Positions 35,174-43,373 of a DNA stretch of 55,815 nt are shown here, one piece after another (within the stretch, counting starts at the first letter, position 1; each line of letters begins with the position of its first letter). Source of the stretch: Chitinophaga pinensis (GTDB lineage Bacteria > Bacteroidota > Bacteroidia > Chitinophagales > Chitinophagaceae). The notes under the pieces are model-generated. The model saw nothing but the letters and a program-made list of their open reading frames with translations. It had not been told where the DNA came from and ran no database searches. The stretch is from positions 1-55,815 of the forward strand of contig CAMCHR010000006.1 of the NCBI GenBank assembly GCA_945874755.1, written 5' to 3'. Both the position numbers and the translations under genes were made by a program.

Positions 35174-38100
35174 TTAGAACCCAAACTGAACACCTGCCGT
35201 GTAGTTCTTTGTTTGTGGAATAATACCGGTGGCTGTACCTACGAATTCAATGTCATAGCTGAACCAATCGCTTGCAGTCCAAAGGTTGGTACCTTGAACG
35301 TAAAAACGCATACTGCTAAAACCAGCTTTCTTCAATTTAGCAGCAGGTAGGTCATAAGAAATAGTTACATTCTTTAAACGAACATAATCCGCTTTGAAAA
35401 AAGTCCTGGTTCCGCTCTGAGCACTTGAACCTTTTGATTCTGCACCTACGCTGTGATAACGCGGGAAGAAGGTAATCTGCCCTGGAAGGGTCCATCTTTT
35501 GTCAAATACTTCTTTCAATACATTGATACGAGCAATATTTTCCATCAGGAAGTTAGCTTGTCCGTCAGAAGCATATCTACCATATTCATATTGGAAGAAG
35601 AAATCAAATGTGAAATTCTTGTAAGTTAGCGTGTTTCTCAAACCACCTTGGTACAATGGTGTATTCTGAGGACCAATGATCTTACGATCTTTTGCCAAGA
35701 CTTGGTTCGTTAAATTTCCTAAAGTATCATACCACATTGGACGACCAGTTGCAGGGTTCACACCAGCAAATTTCTGTGTAAACAATACACCCAATGGTTG
35801 ACCAACCTGAACGGAGTTGTCTCCAGGTAAAATCTTTAATCCACCATAAAGTTCTTTTACTTCGTTCACATTATATGCAAAAGTCAATGCCATATTCCAG
35901 TTCAATGCACCTGGTTGCTTTGCTTTTAATAAATCTGCACCTAAAGTTAATTCAATTCCCTTGTTGGCTAATCTACCTACGTTAGAAGTGATAGAACTAA
36001 ATCCAGAAGAACTTTGTACAGGTTGTGAAAGTAAAAGGTCTCTAGTCTCTTTATTATAGACTTCCAGAGTACCAGTAATTCGGTTTTCAAATAAACCAAA
36101 GTCAAGTCCTAAATTGGTCGTAATGTTTCTTTCCCATTTCAATTTAGGATTAGGTAACTGAGAATATCTCATACCAGATAAGCCGTTATAGATACCACCA
36201 TCACCATATAGTCCAAGGGCATCAAAGTTGCCTATTTGGTCTTGGCCTGTGCTACCATAACTAGCACGTAATTTTAAAGAACTAATAAAGTCTACATTTT
36301 TTATGAAATTTTCTTGGTCCATATTCCATGCACCAGAAACTCCCCAAAAATTACCGTATTGATTATCCTTACCAAATCTGGAAGAACCATCACGGCGTAA
36401 GGTAAATGAGATTATGTATTTTCTGTCAAAGTTATAGTTCACTTTACCAAATACACCATTTCTGCGGAAACCAGAGAAGAACTCACCAACGGATGCAGGC
36501 ACAGCAGCGTTGTTTAATGAGGTAAACTGATAGGTTGGGAAACCCTGACCATTTGCAGAAATACTTTCGTTGTTTTCTCTTCTGTATTCAAAACCAACCA
36601 ATCCATCCAAACGATGTTTAGTGCCATATGTCTTGTTGAAATTCAAGGTTTGGTAAGTATTGATATTGGTATTCCAGTTACTCTGAACGTTTACGTTTCC
36701 TTTAAAATTAAAACCATCAGCCGTTCTTGAGTCACGTACGTTTTTACCTTGAGTTAATCGATAGTCCATACCCACCAAGGTTTTAAAAGATAACCAGCTA
36801 TTAATTTTATAATCTAAATTAACATTACCCACCAATTGATTGGTACGCTGATAACCACTATTATAATCATTTACTTGGATAATGTTTTGGTTCAAAGTAC
36901 CCACCAAACTTTGAGGATCTGCCCCACCCCTAACACCATAATAAGTTCCATCCGGGTTGTAAATTGGCATATTAGGTATGATACCAGATGCAGAGAACGC
37001 TGCGTTACCTAAAAAAGAACCACTGGTTGCAAATGGATTATTTTGAATGAAAGAACTCAAATTAATACTTGCAGCCAAGGTTAAACGATCTGTTGCTTTG
37101 TTTTGAATATCAAAACGTAAGCCTGATCTTTTAAAGTCAGCCTTGGTAACATTAGCTTCTTGCATGGAATAGTTACCTGCAATGCGGAATGTCGTTTTAT
37201 CGTTACCACCACTTGCACTCAACTCATAATTCCTTATAGCACCATCTTTGAATGCAGCATCCTGCCAGTCATAAGTAGGTAGCGCAGCCGCTGCTGCTAA
37301 AGCCTGATCTAAAGTCATTGTAGCACCACCAGGAACACGAAGTTCATTTAACACTGTTTTTAATACTGCTAAATTATTCCAAGCTAAATTGTTGGCATTA
37401 CCATACGCCTCGGCTCTCATTTGAAAATATTCCTGAGAATTGGACATTTCTAATTTTTTCATCATCTGCACTGTTCCAACGTATGCATTGGCCATAAACT
37501 TAGTTTTACCTGCTTTACCCTTTTTAGTGGTGATAATCACAACACCATTAGAGGCATTAGAACCATAGATTGCTCCAGATGCCGCATCTTTTAAGATATC
37601 AATGGTTTCAATATCGTCTGGGTTTAAGAAAGCCAATGGGTTATTTTGCGTAAAGTTACCATCGGAACGTGTGTTGATCTGAACTCCATCTACTATATAT
37701 AATGGATCATTACCAGCTAAATAAGATCCCTGACCACGAATACGCACATTGATCGCACCACCTGGTAAACCATTGGCAGCTTGAACCAATACACCCGCAG
37801 CTTTACCTTGTAAGGCTTTATCTAAAGATGCGTTAGGTAGGTTTTCAATTTGTGAAGCTTTAATAGAGGAAATAGCACCAGCTTCATCCCTTTTCTTACG
37901 GGCTTGATATCCGGTGATGACTACTTCTTCCAAAGGATCCACTTTTGCTTTAAGCGCAACTGAATAATTGGATTGACTGTTTAAAGAAATTTCCACTGTT
38001 TCAGATCCTACATAGGATACGAAAAGTGTTTTCACATTCTGGGCGATCTGAATAGAAAAGGTTCCGTCTGCTTTCGTCAATACTGCAGATCTGGTTCCTT

Positions 38101-38233
38101 TAACCTGTACAGAAGCACCTTCCAGAAATTTGCCATTCTCGTCGGTTACTTTTCCGGTGATAGTCCTATTTTGGGCAAAAACGGAAGAATAAGCCAAAAC
38201 TACGCACAGAAAAATTGAGAGTACTCTTCTCAT
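35174..38233 (-). CDS. SusC/RagA family TonB-dependent outer membrane transporter
   Basis: The 1019-residue protein has a signal peptide (1-20, ending SSVFAQ) and a carboxypeptidase-regulatory-like domain (ITGKVTDENGKFLEGASVQV). The TonB-box/plug start is EEVVITGYQARKKRDEAGAI, followed by the plug signatures RIRGQGSYLAGNDPLYIVDG and GVVIITTKKGKAGKTK, and a barrel ending in an aromatic residue (FGF), as expected for BamA recognition. It is the first gene of the minus-strand SusC-SusD-lipoprotein operon. Substrate unknown. Confidence 0.94.
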   Translation of the reverse strand: MRRVLSIFLCVVLAYSSVFAQNRTITGKVTDENGKFLEGASVQVKGTRSAVLTKADGTFSIQIAQNVKTLFVSYVGSETVEISLNSQSNYSVALKAKVDPLEEVVITGYQARKKRDEAGAISSIKASQIENLPNASLDKALQGKAAGVLVQAANGLPGGAINVRIRGQGSYLAGNDPLYIVDGVQINTRSDGNFTQNNPLAFLNPDDIETIDILKDAASGAIYGSNASNGVVIITTKKGKAGKTKFMANAYVGTVQMMKKLEMSNSQEYFQMRAEAYGNANNLAWNNLAVLKTVLNELRVPGGATMTLDQALAAAAALPTYDWQDAAFKDGAIRNYELSASGGNDKTTFRIAGNYSMQEANVTKADFKRSGLRFDIQNKATDRLTLAASINLSSFIQNNPFATSGSFLGNAAFSASGIIPNMPIYNPDGTYYGVRGGADPQSLVGTLNQNIIQVNDYNSGYQRTNQLVGNVNLDYKINSWLSFKTLVGMDYRLTQGKNVRDSRTADGFNFKGNVNVQSNWNTNINTYQTLNFNKTYGTKHRLDGLVGFEYRRENNESISANGQGFPTYQFTSLNNAAVPASVGEFFSGFRRNGVFGKVNYNFDRKYIISFTLRRDGSSRFGKDNQYGNFWGVSGAWNMDQENFIKNVDFISSLKLRASYGSTGQDQIGNFDALGLYGDGGIYNGLSGMRYSQLPNPKLKWERNITTNLGLDFGLFENRITGTLEVYNKETRDLLLSQPVQSSSGFSSITSNVGRLANKGIELTLGADLLKAKQPGALNWNMALTFAYNVNEVKELYGGLKILPGDNSVQVGQPLGVLFTQKFAGVNPATGRPMWYDTLGNLTNQVLAKDRKIIGPQNTPLYQGGLRNTLTYKNFTFDFFFQYEYGRYASDGQANFLMENIARINVLKEVFDKRWTLPGQITFFPRYHSVGAESKGSSAQSGTRTFFKADYVRLKNVTISYDLPAAKLKKAGFSSMRFYVQGTNLWTASDWFSYDIEFVGTATGIIPQTKNYTAGVQFGF

Positions 38234-38622
38234 AATGAAGTTTTTTGTTTTGGTGATTAACTAACTTAACAATTAAATAACAACCGTTAAATTGATTTTT
38301 GTTCTATTTAAGATTCGAATATAGTGCAGTGAGCAATAAATACCCAAAAAAAATAACTTTTTTTTAAGGAATTTTCGAAATTCTCATAAAATTCACTATA
38401 GTCGACATAATACGTTTTTATGGCAAGAAAGTCCTCTTGTCAAAACTCGGTCCTAATCACACCAATTAAATGGTCTTGCCTTGGTTAAAATGTTTAAAAA
38501 AAATGCAATTTTGGATATAAAATGATAAACAAAATTAAAATAAAATTTTATACAATAACGCTATCTTAGCTCTATGTAAATGCTTAGTTGATAGAGCTTC
38601 TTAAGTATAATAAATTTATTAC
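38234..38622. other. 390-nt divergent intergenic region
   Basis: AT-rich with no ORF. It contains the SusC promoter on the minus strand and a TCGACATAAT box (38402-38411) followed by ATGGCAA (38420-38426), similar to the region before SusC 1. No convincing promoter for the deacetylase gene was found. Confidence 0.55.
38316..38352 (-). promoter_or_regulatory. Promoter of the second SusC/SusD operon
   Basis: On the minus strand TTTTTTGGG (38343-38352) is separated by 19 nt from TATATTCG (38316-38323), which matches TAnnTTTG at 7 of 8 positions in the degenerate sense. It predicts a leader of about 75 nt. Confidence 0.55.
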
Positions 38623-39546
38623 ATGAAAAACATTATCGTATTTATTTTTTTTCTTTCAACTACATCAATTGTTGCTCAATCAAATAGTGCAAATCCATCA
38701 AGTAGTATTAGAATTGAGATGCTATTTCCAGAGGGAAAATCAAAAGCAATTATATTGAGTTTTGACGATGGAACTATTTCAGATAGAAGACTCGTGCAAT
38801 TAATGAATGACTATGCACTTAAGGGAACTTTTCACTTGAATTCAAATAAATTAAACACGAAGGGTTATTTAACAAAAGAAGAAATTAAAAGTCTGTTTTC
38901 TGGACATGAGGTATCTGTCCATTCTGCAAATCACCCAGGCCTAAGTGGCTTATCTAAAATTGATATTGTTAATGAAGTAATTGAAGACAGAAAAGAATTA
39001 GAAAGGTTAACAGGTAGTAAGATAAGAGGCATGGCTTACCCTTTTGGCAGTTACGATGATTTAGTAGTTGAAACAATTAGTGGCTTAGGTATTGAATATG
39101 CTAGAACTGTTGCTGATACTTACAACTTTTCAATTCCTAAAAACTTTCTAGTTTGGCACCCTAGTATACATCAATTTGGCAAGGCGTTTTTTAAACCTAA
39201 TGATACAGAAAATGATAAAAAGGAACTTATTTCTTTTTACAATTTAGTTTCAGATTTTTTAAAAGCAGATACTCTAGCAATGCTGAATGTATGGGGACAT
39301 AGTTGGGAAAATAATGGAGAAGGAAATAGATGGGTCGAAATGGAAAATTTTTTTAAACTAGTTTCAAAAAATAAAGATGTTTATTATACTACACACATTT
39401 ATTTAGTTGATTATATCAATGCCTACAAAAATTTAAAATTTTCGGTTGATAAAACAATGATTAAAAATCATAGCGCAATTGATGTTTATATCAAAGTAGA
39501 AAATACATCTTATAAAATTCCTGCAGGGTCAGTATTCAAAATTTAA
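38623..39546 (+). CDS. Secreted polysaccharide deacetylase family (NodB) protein
   Basis: The 307-residue protein has a signal peptide (1-18) and a NodB homology domain of carbohydrate esterase family 4. Motif 1 is LSFDDGT (catalytic and metal Asp), motif 2 is HEVSVHSANHPGLSG (metal histidines HSxxH), and motif 3 is MAYPFGSYDD. The C-terminal AMLNVWGHSWE resembles motif 5. It should remove N-acetyl or O-acetyl groups from a polysaccharide or from peptidoglycan in the periplasm. The last 60 residues may be a small beta domain. Monocistronic; a repeat element begins directly after the stop. Confidence 0.88.
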   Translation: MKNIIVFIFFLSTTSIVAQSNSANPSSSIRIEMLFPEGKSKAIILSFDDGTISDRRLVQLMNDYALKGTFHLNSNKLNTKGYLTKEEIKSLFSGHEVSVHSANHPGLSGLSKIDIVNEVIEDRKELERLTGSKIRGMAYPFGSYDDLVVETISGLGIEYARTVADTYNFSIPKNFLVWHPSIHQFGKAFFKPNDTENDKKELISFYNLVSDFLKADTLAMLNVWGHSWENNGEGNRWVEMENFFKLVSKNKDVYYTTHIYLVDYINAYKNLKFSVDKTMIKNHSAIDVYIKVENTSYKIPAGSVFKI

Positions 39547-39582
39547 ATCAACCTATTTAAGCGGATTTGATGGGTTGTTTTG
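39547..39582. repeat. Intergenic repeat element A, copy 1
   Basis: AATCAACCTATTTAAGCGGA followed by TTTGATGGGTTGTTTT. It aligns with copies at 40211, 42311 and 48028 and begins directly at the deacetylase stop codon. Confidence 0.5.
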
Positions 39583-39653
39583 TCCAAATGCCATGTGGTA
39601 AAACAAGTCCCCCTAGTATTGACCCGAAAATTGGAAGTTGGGTAATTAACAAA

Positions 39654-39680
39654 AGATCCAAGATTTAAGATAAGTCCTTG
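39654..39680. repeat. Intergenic hairpin element B, copy 4 (degenerate)
   Basis: CCAAGATTTAAGATAAGTCC shares the GATTTAA and TAAGTCC core with copies at 22177, 42246 and 47491, but the outer stem is imperfect. Confidence 0.45.
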
Positions 39681-39780
39681 ATTTTAAGCAAACTCCACTT
39701 TTTTTCTACTTTAGACTGCCCATTTACAGCATCATCATTTGCGTCATCACTGTCCATATTCTATAAAGACACACTAACTT

Positions 39781-40209
39781 ATGAGGGATTTAAAAGCAGG
39801 AATTTCTATCAAAAGCAGTACCTCATTGTCAGGTAGTTTCTTCGAGCATACAACCATTCTAATCGTTGAACACGATGAAGCCGGAACTACCGGGTTTGTA
39901 ACCAATAAACCCTTTGGAAAGTCGTTGCATGAACTCATTGAATTCAATCAAGCTAAACCATTTCCTCTGATGGATGGAGGCCCCGTTGATAGAGATCACC
40001 TCTTTGTATTGCACAAGCGACCCGACCTCATTGATGGGGGCAAACAAATACCCAATGGTCTTTATTTGGGGGGTAATATGGAGCAAGTGATTCAAGCCAT
40101 TAACACCGGGGGAACGAATGCACAAGAAATTCAACTTTTTATCGGTTATTGCGGCTGGGATGAGGGAGAATTAGAAGCGGAGCTGGAAGAGGGAAGTTGG
40201 AGCTTCTAG
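39781..40209 (+). CDS. YqgE/AlgH (UPF0301) family protein, C-terminally truncated
   Basis: The 142-residue protein matches the N-terminal three quarters of the UPF0301/AlgH family. It has SSTSLSGSFFEHTTILIVEH, GFVTNKPFG, MDGGPVDRDHLFVLHKRPD, LYLGGNMEQVIQAI and FIGYCGWDEGELEAELEEGS. Full-length members are about 185 residues; this frame stops at two consecutive stop codons right after GSWSF, where the family normally continues for about 40 residues. No homologous continuation appears in other frames. The family's role is unclear. It is flanked by repeat elements, so the truncation may reflect rearrangement. It may be a pseudogene or a short variant. Confidence 0.75.
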   Translation: MRDLKAGISIKSSTSLSGSFFEHTTILIVEHDEAGTTGFVTNKPFGKSLHELIEFNQAKPFPLMDGGPVDRDHLFVLHKRPDLIDGGKQIPNGLYLGGNMEQVIQAINTGGTNAQEIQLFIGYCGWDEGELEAELEEGSWSF

Positions 40210-40210
40210 T

Positions 40211-40240
40211 AGCATTAACCGATTTAGGGGGATATGAGTG
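40211..40240. repeat. Intergenic repeat element A, copy 2 (short)
   Basis: ATTAACCGATTTAGGGGGAT matches the central AACCGATTT-GGGGG part of element A. It begins immediately after the truncated AlgH-family gene. Confidence 0.4.
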
Positions 40241-40432
40241 GTGTATTTTAGACAAAGTGGCTGTTTGATGTATAATACATAAAATATATTACTTACCTTT
40301 TAAAAGTAAATTACACACTCTGTTGTAATTCTAACGCAGCAACTCTATTTATAATTCTTGTAATCACTATCATTCCTTAATCAACTAATTTAATCATTGA
40401 AATGGACTCGGTCTATTTCTAAATCAACACGT

Positions 40433-40978
40433 ATGAAAAAAATTTTATTATGTTTTCTTGTATCAGCATCCTTAATTGCTTGTACAAACCAAGAAACAAA
40501 AAAAGCTGAAACATCTGAATAGGACAAAGACACCGGTACTTGGACTTCCTTAGATGCAAAAACAGTTAAAGTAAGACAATTACTTGAATCCTATACCAAA
40601 AATGACTCAAGTGTCGCTTATGAAATAGTTGCTGATACATTAAAATTTAGCGATCAATTTACTAATAACCAAGAAAACGGAGTAACTAAAGTAAATCCAG
40701 GTGGTCGTGTAGCATTTGTACAAGACACTCGAAATGCGCATCAGTTATTTAGTGATATAAGTTTAACAACCGATAACATAAGAACTTTTGTTAGCAAAAA
40801 TGGAGTTACCGCTACAGGGTGGTGGGGTATGTGGTCTGGAACGGGGAAATTTACAAAAAATAAAAGTACAACTCCAGTTCATGCATATTTCTATTGGAAA
40901 GATGACAAAATTATAAGTGGAGGTCGTTTTTTTGATCCTACTTTATTAAAAGAGGAGTTTGCGGCTTCACAAAAATAA
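40433..40978 (+). pseudogene. Lipoprotein gene (NTF2/SnoaL-like) with an in-frame TAG stop
   Basis: One frame of 182 codons runs from ATG 40433 to TAA 40978 and is interrupted only by TAG at 40520-40522 (codon 30). It encodes a lipoprotein signal (KKILLCFLVSASLIACTNQE, Cys17), a short polar linker in which the TAG falls, and a domain of about 150 residues. The domain starts KVRQLLESYTKNDSSVAYEI and contains WWGMWSGTGKFTK and YFYWKDDKIISGGRFFDPTL, a pattern resembling NTF2-like/SnoaL folds. No alternative start follows the stop. The rest is intact, so the lesion is recent, suppressed, or a sequencing error. Confidence 0.6.
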
Positions 40979-41013
40979 TAAGGGGTACATTTTAAGTTTG
41001 GAAAAATACGAAG

Positions 41014-41044
41014 GAGACCTCTAGCAATAGGGGTCTCTTTTTTT
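41014..41044 (+). terminator. Terminator after the lipoprotein pseudogene
   Basis: GAGACCTCTA (41014-41023), loop GCAA, TAGGGGTCTC (41028-41037; one G-U pair), then a T run to 41044. A good intrinsic terminator just before the convergent NAD(P)H dehydrogenase gene. Confidence 0.85.
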
Positions 41045-41052
41045 AAATTAGG

Positions 41053-41628
41053 TCAGACAGTTTGTAAAATATCACTTTTAATATCTTTTTCAACTCTTTT
41101 TAAATAGGTGATTCTTTTTCCCTGAGACACAAATGGTACACTCCAAAATTGACGGGTTTTTGTTTTAAACCAACCGAATACAAATGAATATACACCCATG
41201 ATTAGCCTTAATTTCACTGAATTAAGGTATAAAAATAATACGGGCAATCCCGGGGCTCCATGTGTAAGATAAGTTCTAACTTTTTTATGACTAAGTAATG
41301 GTTTTGGATAACCATATAGTTTTGAAATGGGTATAAACTTATACGCAAAACCTGGTGTAAAAATTTGATCAAAGAATGATTCTAAGGCAGGTGTAGTTCT
41401 AAACCACCAAACTGGTGATATAAAATAAATCCTATCAGTCCAAGTTATAAGATCTCTATACTCTTTGATTTTAGCTTCCCCAAAATTAAAATTAATATTT
41501 TCATGGTAAAGGTCTATAACATGAACTGTTTCATTTTTTGAATCTAAGGTTGTTTTGATAGTATTAAAAATACCATTGTAACAGAAACTTGCTTTATCTG
41601 GGTGTGCTATTATTATTAAGTTATTCAA
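41053..41628 (-). CDS. NAD(P)H dehydrogenase, flavodoxin-like fold
   Basis: The 191-residue protein has the Flavodoxin_2 (NQO1/KefF/MdaB) fold. It starts NNLIIIAHPDKASFCYNGI, the FMN/FAD phosphate loop, and continues ITWTDRIYFISPVWWFRTTPALESFFDQIF with the P-x-W-W substrate motif. It should reduce quinones with NAD(P)H in the cytoplasm. The C-terminal LFLYLNSVKLRLIMGVYSFVFGW stretch is more hydrophobic than usual and may contact the membrane. It lies 23 nt downstream of a CBS-domain gene on the same strand, probably co-transcribed. Confidence 0.85.
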   Translation of the reverse strand: MNNLIIIAHPDKASFCYNGIFNTIKTTLDSKNETVHVIDLYHENINFNFGEAKIKEYRDLITWTDRIYFISPVWWFRTTPALESFFDQIFTPGFAYKFIPISKLYGYPKPLLSHKKVRTYLTHGAPGLPVLFLYLNSVKLRLIMGVYSFVFGWFKTKTRQFWSVPFVSQGKRITYLKRVEKDIKSDILQTV

Positions 41629-41651
41629 AATGAGCGTGTTAAAATGTTATA

Positions 41652-42083
41652 TTATTTCAAATTCATATAATCCTGTAGATGTTCAATAAGTGACTTTTGA
41701 GCGTCTATTGTATATTTAATAATATCACTTTGACTAATCACGTTCACCAACTGATTATTTTCAAAAACAGGTAAATACCTTAATGTTTTTTCAGTCATTA
41801 ATTTACTACATAGCTCGATAGTATCATTCATATTCAACATAGGTATATCTGAAATCATAATTTCATTCACAGTGGTTGTATCTGAAGAGCGACCCTCTAA
41901 AACTATTTTACGGGCGTAATCTCTTTCCGTAAAAATACCTACATAGCTATCACCTTCCAAGACAATTAAACATCCAATATTTGATTCAGCCATTATTTTT
42001 AAAGCATCAAAAATACTTGCCGTACTAGAAACAGTAATTAGTTTTCTATTTTTGCTCCGTAATAAATCTTTAATTATTGGCAT
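41652..42083 (-). CDS. Tandem CBS-domain protein
   Basis: The 143-residue protein consists of two CBS domains (about 5-65 and 73-135), e.g. GCLIVLEGDSYVGIFTERDYARKI and LRYLPVFENNQLVNVISQSDI, with no further domain. Such stand-alone pairs (Bateman modules) bind adenine nucleotides and act as energy sensors or partner regulators. The RDYARKIVL phrase is typical. It is co-directional with the quinone reductase gene downstream. Upstream lie two repeat elements (B, then A). Confidence 0.9.
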   Translation of the reverse strand: MPIIKDLLRSKNRKLITVSSTASIFDALKIMAESNIGCLIVLEGDSYVGIFTERDYARKIVLEGRSSDTTTVNEIMISDIPMLNMNDTIELCSKLMTEKTLRYLPVFENNQLVNVISQSDIIKYTIDAQKSLIEHLQDYMNLK

Positions 42084-42245
42084 AAATATTTATTTTTATT
42101 ATTAGTAATTTCAATATTGAATCAGAAAGTGCGTGTAACATCCATCTTAAGCTGATACTAATTTACTTTTTATTTTGTTGACTGCATTAGAAATAACAAC
42201 ATTAAAGGTTCGTTTTCAGTAAGAAATGACAAAAACCTCAGGTAG

Positions 42246-42277
42246 CAAAGGACCCAAGATTTAACGTAAGTCCTTTG
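42246..42277 (-). terminator. Intergenic hairpin element B, copy 2
   Basis: A perfect 8-bp stem CAAAGGAC / GTCCTTTG encloses CCAAGATTTAACGTAA. It lies downstream of the 42.4 kb lipoprotein gene on the minus strand and can act as its terminator. Confidence 0.65.
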
Positions 42278-42310
42278 TTTGTAATAGCTTATAATATGAT
42301 AAAACCAAAA

Positions 42311-42345
42311 ACGATCGATTTGAACCGATTTGAGGGGGTGTTTTC
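42311..42345. repeat. Intergenic repeat element A, copy 3
   Basis: CGATTTGAACCGATTTGAGG, then GGGTGTTTT. It contains a direct repeat CGATTTGA and aligns with the other A copies over the CGATTTGA-GGGG-TTTT core. Confidence 0.45.
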
Positions 42346-42405
42346 AAGACACAGTGAAGTAAACACAAAAAATCTTGTGATCTTTGTTTTTCTGCGTTAG
42401 ATTGA

Positions 42406-42786
42406 TTACTTATTGCAGATTTCTATATAAATCATTTTATTTGGAGTTGGACTATATGCTTTACACTGAGCACAAGTTTGTGGTATCGGATTCTTACGGA
42501 TAGTAAAATAAAATTCATCCCCTTCTTTAATTGTGGATGGGAAAGTACAGATACTTGCTAAACCAAAGACATTTTGATAGGTAGTATTGGTTAATGGATT
42601 TTGCCAACTACTATCATACAATGATTTATCTACATCACCCTCGGTTATTTGAATTACATAATTCATACAAATCCCTTTCAATACTAACTTGCCTTTAAAG
42701 CAAGCTACTGAAGTATTATTTGACTTATTGCAAGAGATGTTTAATAGAATAAAAACGACTAAGTATTTTATCATCTTTGTTGGCAT
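42406..42786 (-). CDS. Small lipoprotein of unknown function
   Basis: The 126-residue frame from ATG 42786 starts MPTKMIKYLVVFILLNISCN, a lipoprotein signal with Cys at the lipobox; a start at 42774 (MIKYLV) is equally possible. The mature domain has four cysteines (ACFKGK, GICMNY, SICTFP, CAQCK) and ends IYIEICNK. Such paired cysteines suggest a disulfide-stabilised extracytoplasmic domain. I recognise no family. It lies 13 nt downstream of the DUF6174-like lipoprotein gene and probably shares its transcript. Confidence 0.6.
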   Translation of the reverse strand: MPTKMIKYLVVFILLNISCNKSNNTSVACFKGKLVLKGICMNYVIQITEGDVDKSLYDSSWQNPLTNTTYQNVFGLASICTFPSTIKEGDEFYFTIRKNPIPQTCAQCKAYSPTPNKMIYIEICNK

Positions 42787-42799
42787 GAATACATTTTTA

Positions 42800-43243
42800 T
42801 TATAATGCTTTAAAATAAGTAATCTCATAACCAATTTCTTCATCTGCAATCTGCTTACTAAAATCAAAATATATATTTTTGGGATAATAAAAGATTGTAT
42901 TATAATCTAAAGAATGCTGATAGGGGTTTTTAGCTAAACTGATAATTATGAAATCAAATAACTCATTGATGGTTAGAATTGGCCCAGTTTTAGTTGAATC
43001 ATAAGGCAGATTATTCACTGTCTTGATTTTGTCATTCTCTACAACAATAAGATGCGGACCAACTCTTCCTTGAATACAATAACAAGATATTTTCATGGTC
43101 ATTTCATAATTAGAAATACCCTTCTTTTTCCATAATGCTAACTGCGAAGCGGGATTTCCTTCTATAATTTGAATTAGATCTGAATTTGATTTTACACACC
43201 CAGTTAAACAAATTAAGAAACTAAGAAAAATTAAATTACGCAT
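42800..43243 (-). CDS. DUF6174-like lipoprotein
   Basis: The 147-residue lipoprotein has lipobox CLTGCVKSNS. The mature part LWKKKGISNYEMTMKISCYC, then HLIVVENDKI and TINELFDFIIISLAKNP, matches the pattern of DUF6174 (a short Trp-Tyr-xx-CxC beta domain with a helical middle). Its function is unknown; it is anchored in the envelope. It is on the same strand as the copper monooxygenase-like gene upstream, but a gap of 130 nt separates them. Confidence 0.6.
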   Translation of the reverse strand: MRNLIFLSFLICLTGCVKSNSDLIQIIEGNPASQLALWKKKGISNYEMTMKISCYCIQGRVGPHLIVVENDKIKTVNNLPYDSTKTGPILTINELFDFIIISLAKNPYQHSLDYNTIFYYPKNIYFDFSKQIADEEIGYEITYFKAL

Positions 43244-43373
43244 ACCCTATGTATTTATTTAAATTAAATATTTTGACTATTCAAATTTAAGATTTTTTAA
43301 AACTTATCTAAACCCAGGAATATAGTATTTCAGTTTTTTGCAAAGACTGACTCATTTCAATCTAACCAAATGT

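Larger units (their letters stand above)
42084..42405. other. 322-nt intergenic region with repeat elements
   Basis: No gene seen. It holds hairpin element B copy 2 (42246-42277) and element A copy 3 (42311-42345), separated by 33 nt of AT-rich DNA. Confidence 0.6.
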
